The notes beneath the pieces are model-generated. The model had not been told where the DNA came from, did no database searches, and was given only the letters and a program-made list of their open reading frames with translations. From the NCBI GenBank assembly GCA_017427685.1, contig JAFRSH010000014.1, positions 78,916-142,915 of the forward strand: a DNA stretch of 64,000 bases, read 5' to 3'. The stretch is from Lachnospiraceae bacterium (GTDB taxonomy: Bacteria > Bacillota > Clostridia > Lachnospirales > Lachnospiraceae). This document shows positions 26,390-35,433 of the stretch, in pieces; positions within the stretch are counted from its first letter, which is position 1, and the number at the start of each line of letters is the position of its first letter. Position numbers and translations under genes: made by a program.

Positions 26390-27157
26390 TTAACGATTCT
26401 TCTCATATATAATATGCAGCCCCTTCATGGTGAGTGAGCGGTCATAGACGTCGATCTTGTCCGTGGCGCCGGCGATGAGTTCACCGAGACCGCCTGTTGC
26501 GACAACCTTCATCTCGCTGATGCCAGCTTCCTTCTTTACGCGCTCGATGATGTACTCGGTCTGTCCGATCGTTCCGTAGAGGAGGCCTGCCTGCATGCTT
26601 GAGATCGTGTCGTTCGCGAGGATAGTGGGAGGCAGTGCGAGCTCAATCTCGGGGAGCTTCGCGGTGTCGTGCCAGAGCGCGTTCGCACTGATCCTGATAC
26701 CGGGACATGTGAGGCCGTACATGAACGTGCCCGTCTCGTCTATAAGGTCGTACGTTGTAGCGGTGCCGAAGTCGATGACCATGACGGGACCGCCATAGAG
26801 ATTGAATCCCGCGGCAAGATCGACGATCCTGTCGGCTCCGACTTCTTTGGGGTTCGCAAGCTTGATCTTGACGCCTGTCTTGACGCCGGCACCGACCTCG
26901 AGGGGCTGGATGCCGAAGAGCTTGACGATACCGCCTTTGAGGTAGTACATGATCCCGGGCACAACGCTCGAGATGATGCACGCCTTGATATCCTCGTGCG
27001 AAATGCCGTTCACGCGCATGAGCTCGCGGAACGTAGCGGCGTACTCGTCCGCCGTACGGGGCGTCTTCGTGGTGATCGCCATGTCCGACACGATCGTGTC
27101 GCCCTTAAATACGGCGAGATTCGTATTTGTATTTCCAACATCTATTGCAAGAAGCAT
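26390..27157 (-). CDS. coaX: type III pantothenate kinase
   Basis: The 255-residue enzyme phosphorylates pantothenate with ATP in coenzyme A synthesis. It has the ASKHA-fold motifs [16 protein letters not shown] (phosphate 1, residues 2-17), [25 protein letters not shown] (phosphate 2) and [13 protein letters not shown] (adenosine motif). Type III enzymes are not inhibited by CoA. GGAGG precedes the ATG. It follows the small gene ending at 27171 by 13 bp. Confidence 0.96.
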   Translation of the reverse strand: MLLAIDVGNTNTNLAVFKGDTIVSDMAITTKTPRTADEYAATFRELMRVNGISHEDIKACIISSVVPGIMYYLKGGIVKLFGIQPLEVGAGVKTGVKIKLANPKEVGADRIVDLAAGFNLYGGPVMVIDFGTATTYDLIDETGTFMYGLTCPGIRISANALWHDTAKLPEIELALPPTILANDTISSMQAGLLYGTIGQTEYIIERVKKEAGISEMKVVATGGLGELIAGATDKIDVYDRSLTMKGLHIIYEKNR

Positions 27158-27170
27158 GTGAATTCCTCCA

Positions 27171-27476
27171 TTATTTCAAAAACGTCTTACAGTACAGCTC
27201 GAGCGACTTAAGGAGCTCCTGCTTCGTGGCCTGTATCTTCTTCACGAGCAGTCCGCTTCCGACCTCGTCGTAGAGCAGGTCGCCTTCGTCGCTGTGAGTG
27301 CGGATACGAAGCGACTCATCGGGCTCGTCGTACTCGATCGTTATCACCCCGCCGACTTCTTCGACGAAGAGTGTGCACATGATCCTCAGCTCGTCCTTAA
27401 CGGACTGCGGGAGCCTTTCGCAGAACGGATCGAGAAAATATTTCTTTTCATATGAGCTTGCAGCGCATAAAACCAT
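27171..27476 (-). CDS. small conserved protein, DUF6145-like
   Basis: This is a 101-residue cytoplasmic protein beginning [17 protein letters not shown], with a central acidic beta segment ([19 protein letters not shown]) and an amphipathic C-terminal helix. From memory it resembles DUF6145, a small family of clostridia found near coaX; this was not checked. ATG 27476 is preferred because GAGGTG precedes it by 7 nt; a GTG at 27491 overlaps that ribosome site. Function unknown. Confidence 0.7.
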   Translation of the reverse strand: MVLCAASSYEKKYFLDPFCERLPQSVKDELRIMCTLFVEEVGGVITIEYDEPDESLRIRTHSDEGDLLYDEVGSGLLVKKIQATKQELLKSLELYCKTFLK

Positions 27477-27533
27477 GTTATTACACCTCACTTGGCTGAT
27501 GGCGGATCATCTGTGCAGTACTCCTGTAACCTA

Positions 27534-27550
27534 TATAACTTTAAGTTATA
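27534..27550. promoter_or_regulatory. palindrome upstream of the coaX operon
   Basis: TATAACT (27534-27540) and AGTTATA (27544-27550) flank TTA, 58 bp upstream of the minus-strand start. It could be an operator or a -10 region. Confidence 0.35.
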
Positions 27551-27732
27551 CTGGTTTTCCACATCAGCTTTATTTGCCGAGCGTCACATAAGCGTTAATA
27601 TCGTACGAAAGTGATCGAATCGGACTTATTCAGTATATAGCATATGCACATATTAAGCAAAACAAATAAAAAACAGATTGTGTTTTATATCTACGGTCTC
27701 TTCAACGAGACATATTATTGTAAGGTCTGGGC

Positions 27733-27762
27733 TTGACCTTTCTACATGGTTGACGGTAAGAT
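27733..27762 (+). promoter_or_regulatory. probable promoter of the GH5 gene
   Basis: TTGACC (27733-27738), 18 bp, TAAGAT (27757-27762). Confidence 0.5.
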
Positions 27763-27836
27763 ATTTTACGGGGCATGGTCACCTGTCACGAAAGTAAAGA
27801 TATAACGACCACATAAAAAATGAAAGGCGGTATCTT

Positions 27837-29207
27837 ATGAAGAGAAAACTGATTTCGTTATTCCTTTGTCTGGTAATGACGCTTGCGGTGCTTGGATCAT
27901 TTACTCCGGTGGACGCACTGGCCGCTGCCGCGAAGCTTAACAAGAAGAGTGTTACGCTTTATGTCGGCGAGACGGTCAAACTGAAGCTTAAAAACGCCGG
28001 GTCAGAGGTCTCATGGGAGACTTCCCAAAAGTCAGCCGCAACGGTAAAGAAAGGCAAGGTTACGGCAAAAAAGCCGGGAACTGCCACCATTACCGCAACC
28101 TGTAACGGAAAAGAATATAAATGCAAGGTAACGGTCAAAGAATTTGAGAGCGCTTTTGATGCTGTTGCAAACATGAAGATCGGCATCAACGTCGGAAACT
28201 ATTTTGATTCGACCCTCAGGATATTTAAGGGCGAGAGTCCGGAGAGATTTATGACGGGATGGGGGAACCCCATCGTCGACGCTTCGTTCTTTACAAAGCT
28301 TAAGAAACTCGGCTTCGGCGCAGTTCGGCTTCCTGTCACATGGATGTACCATTTTGACGAAGACGGGAATATCGATCCCGAATGGATGGGTAAGGTCAGG
28401 GAGACGGTTGAATGGATCCTTGAAAATGACATGTATTGTATCATAAACATTCATCACGACACCGGGGCCACCCAAGACGACAGAGACAAGTGGCTGTATG
28501 CTTCAATGGACAATTTCAAAAAGAACAACGAGCTCTTCTCGAAGCTGTGGGCGCAGATCGCGGGTGAATTTAAGGACTGTTCCGAAAAACTTCTCTTTGA
28601 AGGTTTTAATGAGATGATTGACGAGAAGAACGACTGGGTCAATGCGACCTCTGACGCATCGCAGGCAATCAATGAATACAATCAGCTCTTTGTCAATACT
28701 GTCCGCAAGACAGGCGGTAAAAACCTTACGAGAAATCTGATCTGCAACACATATGGGGCTAACTTCGGTGAGAGCATTCTTTATTACTACTCGTGTCCGA
28801 ACGACAAGTTCAAGGATCACATCATCGGGCAGGTTCATTTCTACCTACCCTACGAGTTTGCCGAAGATGAAGGTATCACATGGACCACACACATTAAGGA
28901 ATATAATGATTATGTTGAAGAAACTGTCGACAACGGAATCTCGTACATCGGAGAAGGGTTCAGAACCAGAGGACCGAACAGAACCCCGATGCCCGTGATC
29001 ATCGGTGAGTTCGCCGTCAAAAACAAGAATAATACCGCGGACCGCATCAAATGGTACACAAGAGTCATCTCGAAAGCAAGAGAGTGGGGCATAACCTGCT
29101 TTATCTGGGATGATGGAGGTCCGGAACATATGGGTTACATCGACAGAGTCGGCACAAACGATCCATTCCCCGAGATCATCGAAGCCTGCATGGAAGCTGC
29201 GAAGTAA
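27837..29207 (+). CDS. secreted GH5 endoglucanase with N-terminal Ig-like (Big_2) module
   Basis: The 456-residue protein has a Sec signal peptide (about 1-30, ending VDALAA), one Lys-rich Big_2 domain (33-102, LYVGETVKLKLKNAG, TVKKGKVTAKKPGTATITA) and a GH5 TIM barrel (about 110-455). The catalytic pair is Glu259 (acid/base, FEGFNEM) and Glu391 (nucleophile, VIIGEF). VRLPVTWMYHF and INIHHD are other family blocks. It would cut beta-1,4-glucans outside the cell; mannan or xyloglucan cannot be excluded. AAAGGCGG precedes the ATG. The Ig module resembles those of the solute-binding protein at 44057 and the giant protein C-terminus and may attach the enzyme to the wall. Confidence 0.93.
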   Translation: MKRKLISLFLCLVMTLAVLGSFTPVDALAAAAKLNKKSVTLYVGETVKLKLKNAGSEVSWETSQKSAATVKKGKVTAKKPGTATITATCNGKEYKCKVTVKEFESAFDAVANMKIGINVGNYFDSTLRIFKGESPERFMTGWGNPIVDASFFTKLKKLGFGAVRLPVTWMYHFDEDGNIDPEWMGKVRETVEWILENDMYCIINIHHDTGATQDDRDKWLYASMDNFKKNNELFSKLWAQIAGEFKDCSEKLLFEGFNEMIDEKNDWVNATSDASQAINEYNQLFVNTVRKTGGKNLTRNLICNTYGANFGESILYYYSCPNDKFKDHIIGQVHFYLPYEFAEDEGITWTTHIKEYNDYVEETVDNGISYIGEGFRTRGPNRTPMPVIIGEFAVKNKNNTADRIKWYTRVISKAREWGITCFIWDDGGPEHMGYIDRVGTNDPFPEIIEACMEAAK

Positions 29208-29284
29208 GAAACACCGTGTTTTTAGCCGACTTCATATAGTTTCAGATGTTACTTTAAGTGATATTTCAAGTGATATTTTGAGTG

Positions 29285-29313
29285 TTGACAAATCTGAAAA
29301 TAGGTTTTATGAT
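29285..29313 (+). promoter_or_regulatory. sigma-A promoter of the metal operon
   Basis: Consensus TTGACA (29285-29290), 17 bp, TATGAT (29308-29313). Confidence 0.85.
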
Positions 29314-29347
29314 ATGAACATGTGAACGAACATTCATATGTTCATAT
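29312..29347. promoter_or_regulatory. ArsR/SmtB-type operator
   Basis: ATATGAACAT (29312-29321) and ATGTTCATAT (29338-29347) are perfect inverted repeats; an internal GAACAT (29328-29333) adds a third half-site paired with ATGTTC (29338-29343). The TGAACA/TGTTCA words are typical of CzrA/SmtB/CadC operators. The block starts at the end of the -10 box, ideal for repression by the ArsR-family protein encoded at 31673. Confidence 0.8.
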
Positions 29348-29369
29348 TGTTTTGAAAGGAGTTTATAAC

Positions 29370-29588
29370 ATGAAAAAGACTTATAAGATCGACGTTGACT
29401 GTGCAAACTGCGCTAATAAGATGGAAGAGGCTGCGAGTAAGACAGAGGGCGTTAAGAAAGCAGTCGTTAATTTCATGGCACTCAAGATGGAAGTGGAATT
29501 TGAGGACGGAGCGGATATGGCGGAGGTCATGAAAAACGTACTTAAGAACTGCAAGAAGGTTGAGGACGACTGCGAGATCTTTATCTGA
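29370..29588 (+). CDS. heavy-metal-associated (HMA) domain protein, metallochaperone-like
   Basis: The 72-residue protein is a single ferredoxin-like HMA domain with the metal-binding loop DCANCANK (Cys11, Cys14). It is followed by the P1B ATPase, which itself has no N-terminal HMA domain, so this looks like a detached metal-binding domain that delivers Zn or Cd to the pump. The C-terminal pair DDCEIF adds a possible extra ligand. GAAAGGAG precedes the ATG. First gene of the metal operon. Confidence 0.92.
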   Translation: MKKTYKIDVDCANCANKMEEAASKTEGVKKAVVNFMALKMEVEFEDGADMAEVMKNVLKNCKKVEDDCEIFI

Positions 29589-29671
29589 AACAAGGATTCC
29601 GGATATTTATTATTTAGTACATTTTTCCGGACATTGGGTAACCGGTATTTTAGAGATATGAGAGGCCATAT

Positions 29672-31651
29672 ATGAACAAGAAGCAAAAGAAAATGCTCAT
29701 AAGGATCATTATCGCCGGAGTATTGATGGTGACATTCGCACTCGTGCCCATCGAGGGGTGGGTGAGGTTCGCCTGCTTCATGCTCCCGTACCTGACAGTC
29801 GGCTACGACGTTTTGTGGAAGGCGCTCAAGGGGATCAAGAACCGTCAGCCCTTCGATGAGAACTTCCTCATGGCGGTAGCGACGATCGGCGCGATCGTGC
29901 TCGGCGATTACACCGAGGGCGTTGCGGTAATCCTTTTCTACCAGATAGGTGAGCTTTTCCAGAGCATCGCTGTCGGGAAGAGCCGCAGAAGCATCGCAGC
30001 GCTTATGGACATCAGACCGGACTTTGCCAACATCGAGGATGAAAACGGCAACCTCACACAGGTTGATCCCGGGGAAGTACCCGTCGGAAGCGTGATAGTT
30101 GTCAAACCCGGAGAAAGGATCCCGATCGACGGTGTGATCGTGAGCGGAACTACGTCGATTGATACTGCGGCGCTCACCGGAGAAAGTGTTCCGAGGGACG
30201 CAGCGGAGAATGACGAGGTCATCAGCGGTTGCATCAACATGACAGGCGTTATCAGGGTAAGGACGACCTGTGAATTCGGAGAGTCAACTGTTTCAAGGAT
30301 CCTTGAGCTTGTTGAGAACAGCAGCAGCCGTAAGTCAAAGCCCGAGAACTTTATCTCGAAGTTCGCAAGGATATATACTCCCGCGGTTTGCGGTGCGGCT
30401 CTCGCACTTGCTGTGATCCCTCCCGTGATCGGGCTGATCGCAGGCACGGATCCCGGGTGGAGCACATGGGTCTACAGGGCACTCACCTTCCTTGTTATCA
30501 GCTGCCCGTGCGCACTGGTGGTGAGCATCCCCTTAAGCTTCTTCGCCGGGATCGGCGGGGCGAGCCGTGCAGGTGTCCTCATTAAGGGTTCGAACTACAT
30601 GGAGGCTTTAAGCCGTGTTAAGACCGTCGTGTTTGATAAAACAGGTACTATGACAGAAGGTGTCTTCGAGGTTGAGGGCATCCATCACCGTGATGATAAA
30701 ACAGGGAAATGTACGTGCCAGGCGGAAGGCGTGGCTTTCTCAAGGGAAGAGGACGATTCTGATCATCCGCATAAGCATGGAATTGATATCTGTGACACCT
30801 GCAAGGGACATGAGTGCAAGCTCCTCGAGCTGGCCGGCCTGGTCGAAAGCGCAAGCAGTCACCCCATAAGCAGGAGCCTTCTCAAGGCTTACGGACGCGA
30901 GCCGGATCGCTCGCGTGTGAGTGACGTTCGGGAACTGAGCGGTAAAGGTATCACGGCGACAGTGGACGGGATCCCGGTTGCCGTCGGCAACGCAGGACTC
31001 ATGGAATCGCTCGGGATCGAGGCGGTCCCCTGCCACGAGGTCGGAACGATCGTTCATGTGGCGATCGCGGGGGCGTATGCCGGCCACATTCTGATCGGTG
31101 ACCGCATCAAGCCCGAGGCTCGAGAAGCTATTGATCTCCTTAAGGAGAAGGGCGTTACAAAAACGGTTATGCTCACGGGCGACATTAAACCAGTAGCGGA
31201 GAGAGTCGCCGCAGACCTCGGGATCGACGAAGTGAGGAGCGAGCTTTTGCCGTCAGAGAAGGTTGAGGCGGTTGAGGAGCTTCTTAAGGAAAGAACAGGG
31301 AAAGGAACGCTTGCGTTTGCGGGAGACGGCATCAACGATGCTCCGGTACTTTCGAGAGCCGACATAGGCATCGCCATGGGCGCTCTCGGATCGGATGCGG
31401 CGATCGAGGCTGCGGACATAGTACTTATGGATGATAACCCCGTGAAGATCTCGAAAGCGATCGGAATAGCACGCAAGTGCCTCAGGATCGTTTACGAAAA
31501 CATCTGGTTCGCGATCGGGATCAAGGTTGCCTGCCTGATACTCGGAGCGCTCGGTATCACGAATATGTGGGCGGCTATCTTCGCCGACGTGGGTGTTATG
31601 GTGATCGCTATCCTGAATGCGATACGTGCTCTTTCGACGAAAAGAGCGTGA
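29672..31651 (+). CDS. P1B-type heavy-metal ATPase (ZntA/CadA-like Zn/Cd/Pb exporter)
   Basis: The 659-residue pump has the P-type motifs TGES (169-172), the metal-site Cys-Pro-Cys at 278-280, the phosphorylated Asp322 in DKTGTMTEG, SASSHPIS and GDGINDAP. The last helices carry a Lys (GIKVACL) and an Asp (FADVGVM) as in the Zn/Cd/Pb subgroup. There is no N-terminal metal-binding domain. Instead the nucleotide-binding domain holds a Cys/His-rich insert at about 343-388 (CTC, HPHKH, CDTC, HEC). It is the second gene of the operon, between the HMA protein and the repressor. GAGAGG precedes the start. Zinc is the likeliest substrate given the sensor type downstream. Confidence 0.94.
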   Translation: MNKKQKKMLIRIIIAGVLMVTFALVPIEGWVRFACFMLPYLTVGYDVLWKALKGIKNRQPFDENFLMAVATIGAIVLGDYTEGVAVILFYQIGELFQSIAVGKSRRSIAALMDIRPDFANIEDENGNLTQVDPGEVPVGSVIVVKPGERIPIDGVIVSGTTSIDTAALTGESVPRDAAENDEVISGCINMTGVIRVRTTCEFGESTVSRILELVENSSSRKSKPENFISKFARIYTPAVCGAALALAVIPPVIGLIAGTDPGWSTWVYRALTFLVISCPCALVVSIPLSFFAGIGGASRAGVLIKGSNYMEALSRVKTVVFDKTGTMTEGVFEVEGIHHRDDKTGKCTCQAEGVAFSREEDDSDHPHKHGIDICDTCKGHECKLLELAGLVESASSHPISRSLLKAYGREPDRSRVSDVRELSGKGITATVDGIPVAVGNAGLMESLGIEAVPCHEVGTIVHVAIAGAYAGHILIGDRIKPEAREAIDLLKEKGVTKTVMLTGDIKPVAERVAADLGIDEVRSELLPSEKVEAVEELLKERTGKGTLAFAGDGINDAPVLSRADIGIAMGALGSDAAIEAADIVLMDDNPVKISKAIGIARKCLRIVYENIWFAIGIKVACLILGALGITNMWAAIFADVGVMVIAILNAIRALSTKRA

Positions 31652-31672
31652 GATTAAGAAAGAAGGTTTAAC

Positions 31673-32026
31673 ATGAGCAAAGCAGAGTGCTGTGAAACAA
31701 ACGAGATCCATGAGGAACTCCTTGCGATCGTCAGGGACAAGATGCCCGGTGAAGAAGAGCTTTTTGATCTCGCTGAGCTTTTTAAGATATTCGGTGATTC
31801 GTCGCGTATCAGGATACTTTTTGTGCTCCTTGAGGCAGAGGTCTGTGTCTGCGATATGGCGGCAGCTCTCAATATGACCCAGTCAGCGGTGAGCCATCAG
31901 CTCGCGCTTCTCAAGAAGAGCAAGCTTGTGAAGACGCGCCGCGACGGCAAGAGCATCTTTTATTCACTTGCCGATGACCATGTCAGGGCCATAATCAGTC
32001 AGGGTATGGAACATATTTTGGAATGA
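31673..32026 (+). CDS. ArsR/SmtB-family metal-responsive repressor
   Basis: The 117-residue winged-helix protein has the recognition region ALNMTQSAVSHQLALLKK (about 65-82). Metal ligands of two classes are visible: Cys58 and Cys60 in EVCVCDMA (alpha3 type), and Asp101, His103, His114 and Glu117 in the last helix, the same spacing as the zinc site of SmtB (D-x-H-x10-H-x2-E). This favours zinc sensing. It would bind the TGAACA/TGTTCA palindrome at 29312-29347 and derepress its own operon when metal rises. Confidence 0.93.
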   Translation: MSKAECCETNEIHEELLAIVRDKMPGEEELFDLAELFKIFGDSSRIRILFVLLEAEVCVCDMAAALNMTQSAVSHQLALLKKSKLVKTRRDGKSIFYSLADDHVRAIISQGMEHILE

Positions 32027-32053
32027 TTCTTGAATAAAGGAAGTGATCTGATA

Positions 32054-32836
32054 GTGAACACAGCTGTTTTGGCAGGACTCCTCATTCCCTTTGCGGGAAC
32101 AGTGCTCGGATCGGCTTGCGTATTCTTCATGAAGAAGAATTTCGGCGCCCGCGTGCAAAAGGCGCTTAACGGCTTCGCTGCCGGAGTGATGGTAGCGGCA
32201 TCGATCTGGAGTCTTATCATTCCCGCGATGGAACAGTCCAAAGATATGGGAAGATGGAGCTTTCTCCCTGCATTTGTCGGGTTCTGGATCGGAATCCTGT
32301 TCTTACTCCTGCTCGACTCGTTGATCCCTCATCTCCATCTGAATGCAGAGAAGGCAGAGGGTCCGAATTCGAAGCTTAAGAAGATGACCATGATGGTACT
32401 TGCGGTCACACTTCACAATATCCCCGAAGGCATGGCTGTGGGCGTGGTCTACGCCGGATTCATCTCGGGCAATACGACCATCACGGCGGGCGGAGCGCTT
32501 GCGCTTGCGATTGGTATCGCGATCCAGAACTTCCCCGAAGGAGCCATCATCTCGATGCCCCTCTGTGCTGAAGGGAAGAGCAAGAAGAAGGCGTTCCTGT
32601 ACGGAGCCTTGTCGGGCGCCGTTGAACCCATCGGAGCGGCACTCACCATCCTTGCAGCCGAATTCTTTATCCCGGCGATGCCCTACCTCCTGAGCTTTGC
32701 AGCCGGAGCGATGGTCTACGTCGTGGTCGAGGAACTGATCCCCGAGATGTCCGAGGGAGAGCACTCGAATGTGGGTGTAGTACTGTTCGCAGTAGGCTTT
32801 ACGCTTATGATGGCACTTGATGTCGCCCTCGGATAA
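32054..32836 (+). CDS. ZIP-family divalent metal transporter
   Basis: The 260-residue membrane protein has about eight helices, with the ZIP signatures HNIPEGMAVGV (helix 4) and QNFPEGAII (helix 5) that form the binuclear metal centre, and a Glu-rich VEELIPEM helix near the end. I prefer GTG 32054, preceded by AAAGGAAG; an in-frame TTG at 32030 lacks a good site. ZIP proteins usually move Zn, Fe or Mn into the cytosol, which is unexpected in an operon with an exporter and repressor; it may act in efflux or in balancing. Confidence 0.88.
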   Translation: MNTAVLAGLLIPFAGTVLGSACVFFMKKNFGARVQKALNGFAAGVMVAASIWSLIIPAMEQSKDMGRWSFLPAFVGFWIGILFLLLLDSLIPHLHLNAEKAEGPNSKLKKMTMMVLAVTLHNIPEGMAVGVVYAGFISGNTTITAGGALALAIGIAIQNFPEGAIISMPLCAEGKSKKKAFLYGALSGAVEPIGAALTILAAEFFIPAMPYLLSFAAGAMVYVVVEELIPEMSEGEHSNVGVVLFAVGFTLMMALDVALG

Positions 32837-32845
32837 GAAATTTGT

Positions 32846-32874
32846 TTGACAAACCGGTAACGGTGATTTAAACT
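32846..32874 (+). promoter_or_regulatory. sigma-A promoter of the oligopeptide ABC operon
   Basis: TTGACA (32846-32851), 17 bp, TAAACT (32869-32874), about 37 bp before the start codon. Confidence 0.7.
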
Positions 32875-32910
32875 TAGACACGCTATAAAACAAAAGGAGA
32901 GTTTAGTACC

Positions 32911-34464
32911 ATGAAAAAGAAACTCATTTCTTTCTTCATGATACTGCAGATCGTCATCGCGGCAGCACTGTGCGGTTGCACAGGCGGCACGAATGGTGAC
33001 GGCCCGGAGCAGCAAAGCGGCTCTGATTCTTCGGTCAGATATGGCGGAAAAATTACGGTAGGAATAACCCAGGATCTGGACAGTCTTGACCCACACAAAG
33101 CAGTAGCGGCAGGAACAGAAGAAGTCCTCATTAACATTTTTGACGGCCTTATCAAGGTCGCAAGCAATGGTGATTTTGTTCCCGCGGTAGCTTCATCCTA
33201 TGAGATTTCGGAAGACGGACTCAAGTACGCCTTCACCCTTCGTAAGGGCGTGAAATTCCATAACGGCAAGGAAGTTACGGCAGAAGATGTCATATATTCG
33301 CTCAAACGTGTAGCCGGTCTTGACGGCACCCCGGATCCCGAGGTACTTGTCAAATCGGCTTTTTCCGTTATTAAAGAGATAAACAAGACCGAAGACGGTG
33401 TGGAAGTGATCCTTTCCGAGCCTGCTACCGAGCTCATCGGATTCTTCACCTGCAGTATCATTCCGTGCGATTATGACGCACAGGAGACCGCACCCGTGGG
33501 ATGCGGACCTTTCAAGTTCGTTTCGTACGAACCCATGAGAAGCATCGTTCTCGAGAAGAACGAGGACTATTACATCGAAGGTGTGCCTTACCTTGACGGC
33601 GTTACATTCAAGATCAGCGCCGACACCGACGCGGCATTCCTCGAGCTGATGGCCGGAGGGATCGATATCTTCCCTTACCTGACCGCGGATCAGGCTAACC
33701 AGCTCAAAGAACGCTACAACATTGAATACGGAACAATGAACCTTGTACAGGCGCTGTTCCTCAACAATGCCCGCGAACCCTTCACAGACGTGCGTGTACG
33801 TCAGGCTATCTGCTATGCGCTCGACAGACAGGGTATCCTGAACGTTGTTGCGGAGGGCAGAGGAGAGGTTATCGGAACCAACATGTTCCCGACCTTCAGC
33901 CGTTATTACGATGCATCGCTCGTTGACAAATACCCTACGGACACCGCTATGGCGAAGAAGCTTCTCGCCGATGCGGGTTACCCCGACGGTATTTCGTTCA
34001 CGATCACGATCCCGTCCAACTACGATTTCCATGTCAAGACGGGAGAGGTGATTGTTGAGCAGCTGAGAGCGGCAGGTATTGATGCCAAGATCAAGCTTGT
34101 TGAATGGTCATCGTGGCTCTCTGACGTTTATGCCGGAAGAGATTTCGAATCAACCATCATCGGACTCGACAGCGAGCTTGCTCCTTCGGATATCTTAAGG
34201 TTCTACCCTTCGGATTCGAGCAAGAACTTCATCAATTACAGCAACAGCGAGTTTGATGAGATCTACGCCAAGGCAAAGAAGACCGCAGACGAGGGAGAGA
34301 AGACGAGACTTTATAAGCGTCTTGAAGCTATCCTCACAGAAGATGCGGCTTCAGCATATATCCAAAGTCCCGCACAGCTCGTTGCGGTGAACAAGGAGAT
34401 CACGGGTTACACCTTCTACCCTGTTTACGTACAGGATATGAGCACCGTTGCATACCTGAAATAA
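32911..34464 (+). CDS. oligopeptide/dipeptide-type ABC transporter substrate-binding lipoprotein
   Basis: The 517-residue SBP_bac_5 protein has a lipoprotein signal (MKKKLISFFMILQIV, lipobox LCGC with Cys23), a Gly/Ser-rich tether and the family signature RKGVKFHNGKEVTAEDVIYS. The C-terminal lobe has VRQAICYALDRQGI and DAGYPDG. It captures peptides, or possibly nickel or a small glycopeptide, outside the membrane and passes them to the DppB-like permease encoded 24 bp downstream. AAAGGAG precedes the start. Confidence 0.92.
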   Translation: MKKKLISFFMILQIVIAAALCGCTGGTNGDGPEQQSGSDSSVRYGGKITVGITQDLDSLDPHKAVAAGTEEVLINIFDGLIKVASNGDFVPAVASSYEISEDGLKYAFTLRKGVKFHNGKEVTAEDVIYSLKRVAGLDGTPDPEVLVKSAFSVIKEINKTEDGVEVILSEPATELIGFFTCSIIPCDYDAQETAPVGCGPFKFVSYEPMRSIVLEKNEDYYIEGVPYLDGVTFKISADTDAAFLELMAGGIDIFPYLTADQANQLKERYNIEYGTMNLVQALFLNNAREPFTDVRVRQAICYALDRQGILNVVAEGRGEVIGTNMFPTFSRYYDASLVDKYPTDTAMAKKLLADAGYPDGISFTITIPSNYDFHVKTGEVIVEQLRAAGIDAKIKLVEWSSWLSDVYAGRDFESTIIGLDSELAPSDILRFYPSDSSKNFINYSNSEFDEIYAKAKKTADEGEKTRLYKRLEAILTEDAASAYIQSPAQLVAVNKEITGYTFYPVYVQDMSTVAYLK

Positions 34465-34488
34465 CGGTATGACCTTAAAGGGATACAT

Positions 34489-35424
34489 ATGAATTATTAT
34501 CTTCGCAAAACCATAATATTCGCCGTGACATTGTTCTGTGTTGCCGCCATTAACTTCCTGCTTTTTACGGTTATCCCCGGCAACGCGGCTCTGTCGCGCC
34601 TCGGAACGGAGGCTACACCCGAGAAGATCGAACAGCTTTCCAAGAGTTATGGCCTTGATAAGAGTATCCCCGAGCGTTTTGTTTCGTGGCTTGGCGGCGC
34701 TGTGACAGGCGATTTCGGCATGTCGAGCGTTTACCCTACACGAACTGTTTCCGAACTTATTGGCAAGCGTCTGCCGGTCACGGCAGGCCTTGCCTTTATT
34801 TCTTTACTGCTGATAATCATCATCAGCATTCCGATCGGCCTTGTGGGTTCGAAGAAACCCGGCGGGATCATTGACAGGATAACCGATATTTCGGCGCTTG
34901 CATTCATGTCGATCCCCTCGTTCATCCTCGGTATCGTTATCACGGTCGTGTTCGGAGTCGTACTGAGGTGGTTTGTTCCCGGCAGTTACACGGCTCCTTC
35001 GGAGAGCTTCTTCGGATATGTGGGATGCCTTATCTTCCCGGCTCTCAGTATCGCGATCCCAAAAACCGCAATGACAGTCAGATTCCTCAAGGCTTCGGTA
35101 AGGCGAGAGCTCTCCGAGGACTATGTCCGTACGGCACGTGCGAAGGGCAACACCCGCGACGAGGTATTGTCGCACCACGTGTTAAAGAACTCGCTACTGC
35201 CCGTTATAACGTTCATAGGGCTGATCGTGGCGGAGGTAATGGCGGGCAGCATCATTACGGAGAAGGTGTTCGACCTTGACGGGATCGGGATGCTGCTCAT
35301 ATCGTCCATTTCGAAGCGAGATATGAATGTTGTGCAGGCCGTCGTGATGTATATAGCGGCGACAGTAGTAACGGTGAATTTTATCGTCGATATGATCTAT
35401 CGAAAAGTGGATCCGAGGACCTAA
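34489..35424 (+). CDS. ABC transporter permease, DppB/OppB type
   Basis: The 311-residue permease has six predicted helices, the N-terminal FTVIPGNAA stretch typical of DppB/OppB, and the cytoplasmic coupling loop EDYVRTARAKG (EAA motif) that contacts the ATPase. It is the half-channel partner of the permease domain at the start of the fusion protein at 35659. A 180-bp hairpin element separates the two genes. Confidence 0.92.
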   Translation: MNYYLRKTIIFAVTLFCVAAINFLLFTVIPGNAALSRLGTEATPEKIEQLSKSYGLDKSIPERFVSWLGGAVTGDFGMSSVYPTRTVSELIGKRLPVTAGLAFISLLLIIIISIPIGLVGSKKPGGIIDRITDISALAFMSIPSFILGIVITVVFGVVLRWFVPGSYTAPSESFFGYVGCLIFPALSIAIPKTAMTVRFLKASVRRELSEDYVRTARAKGNTRDEVLSHHVLKNSLLPVITFIGLIVAEVMAGSIITEKVFDLDGIGMLLISSISKRDMNVVQAVVMYIAATVVTVNFIVDMIYRKVDPRT

Positions 35425-35433
35425 AGATTCTAA

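Larger units (their letters stand above)
27477..27836. other. 360-bp divergent intergenic region
   Basis: It holds a palindrome on the minus-operon side (27534-27550), AT-rich sequence, small hairpins AAGGTC/GACCTT (27722-27740) and GTCTC/GAGAC near 27694-27709, and a probable promoter for the GH5 gene (27733-27762). No gene is seen. Confidence 0.6.
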
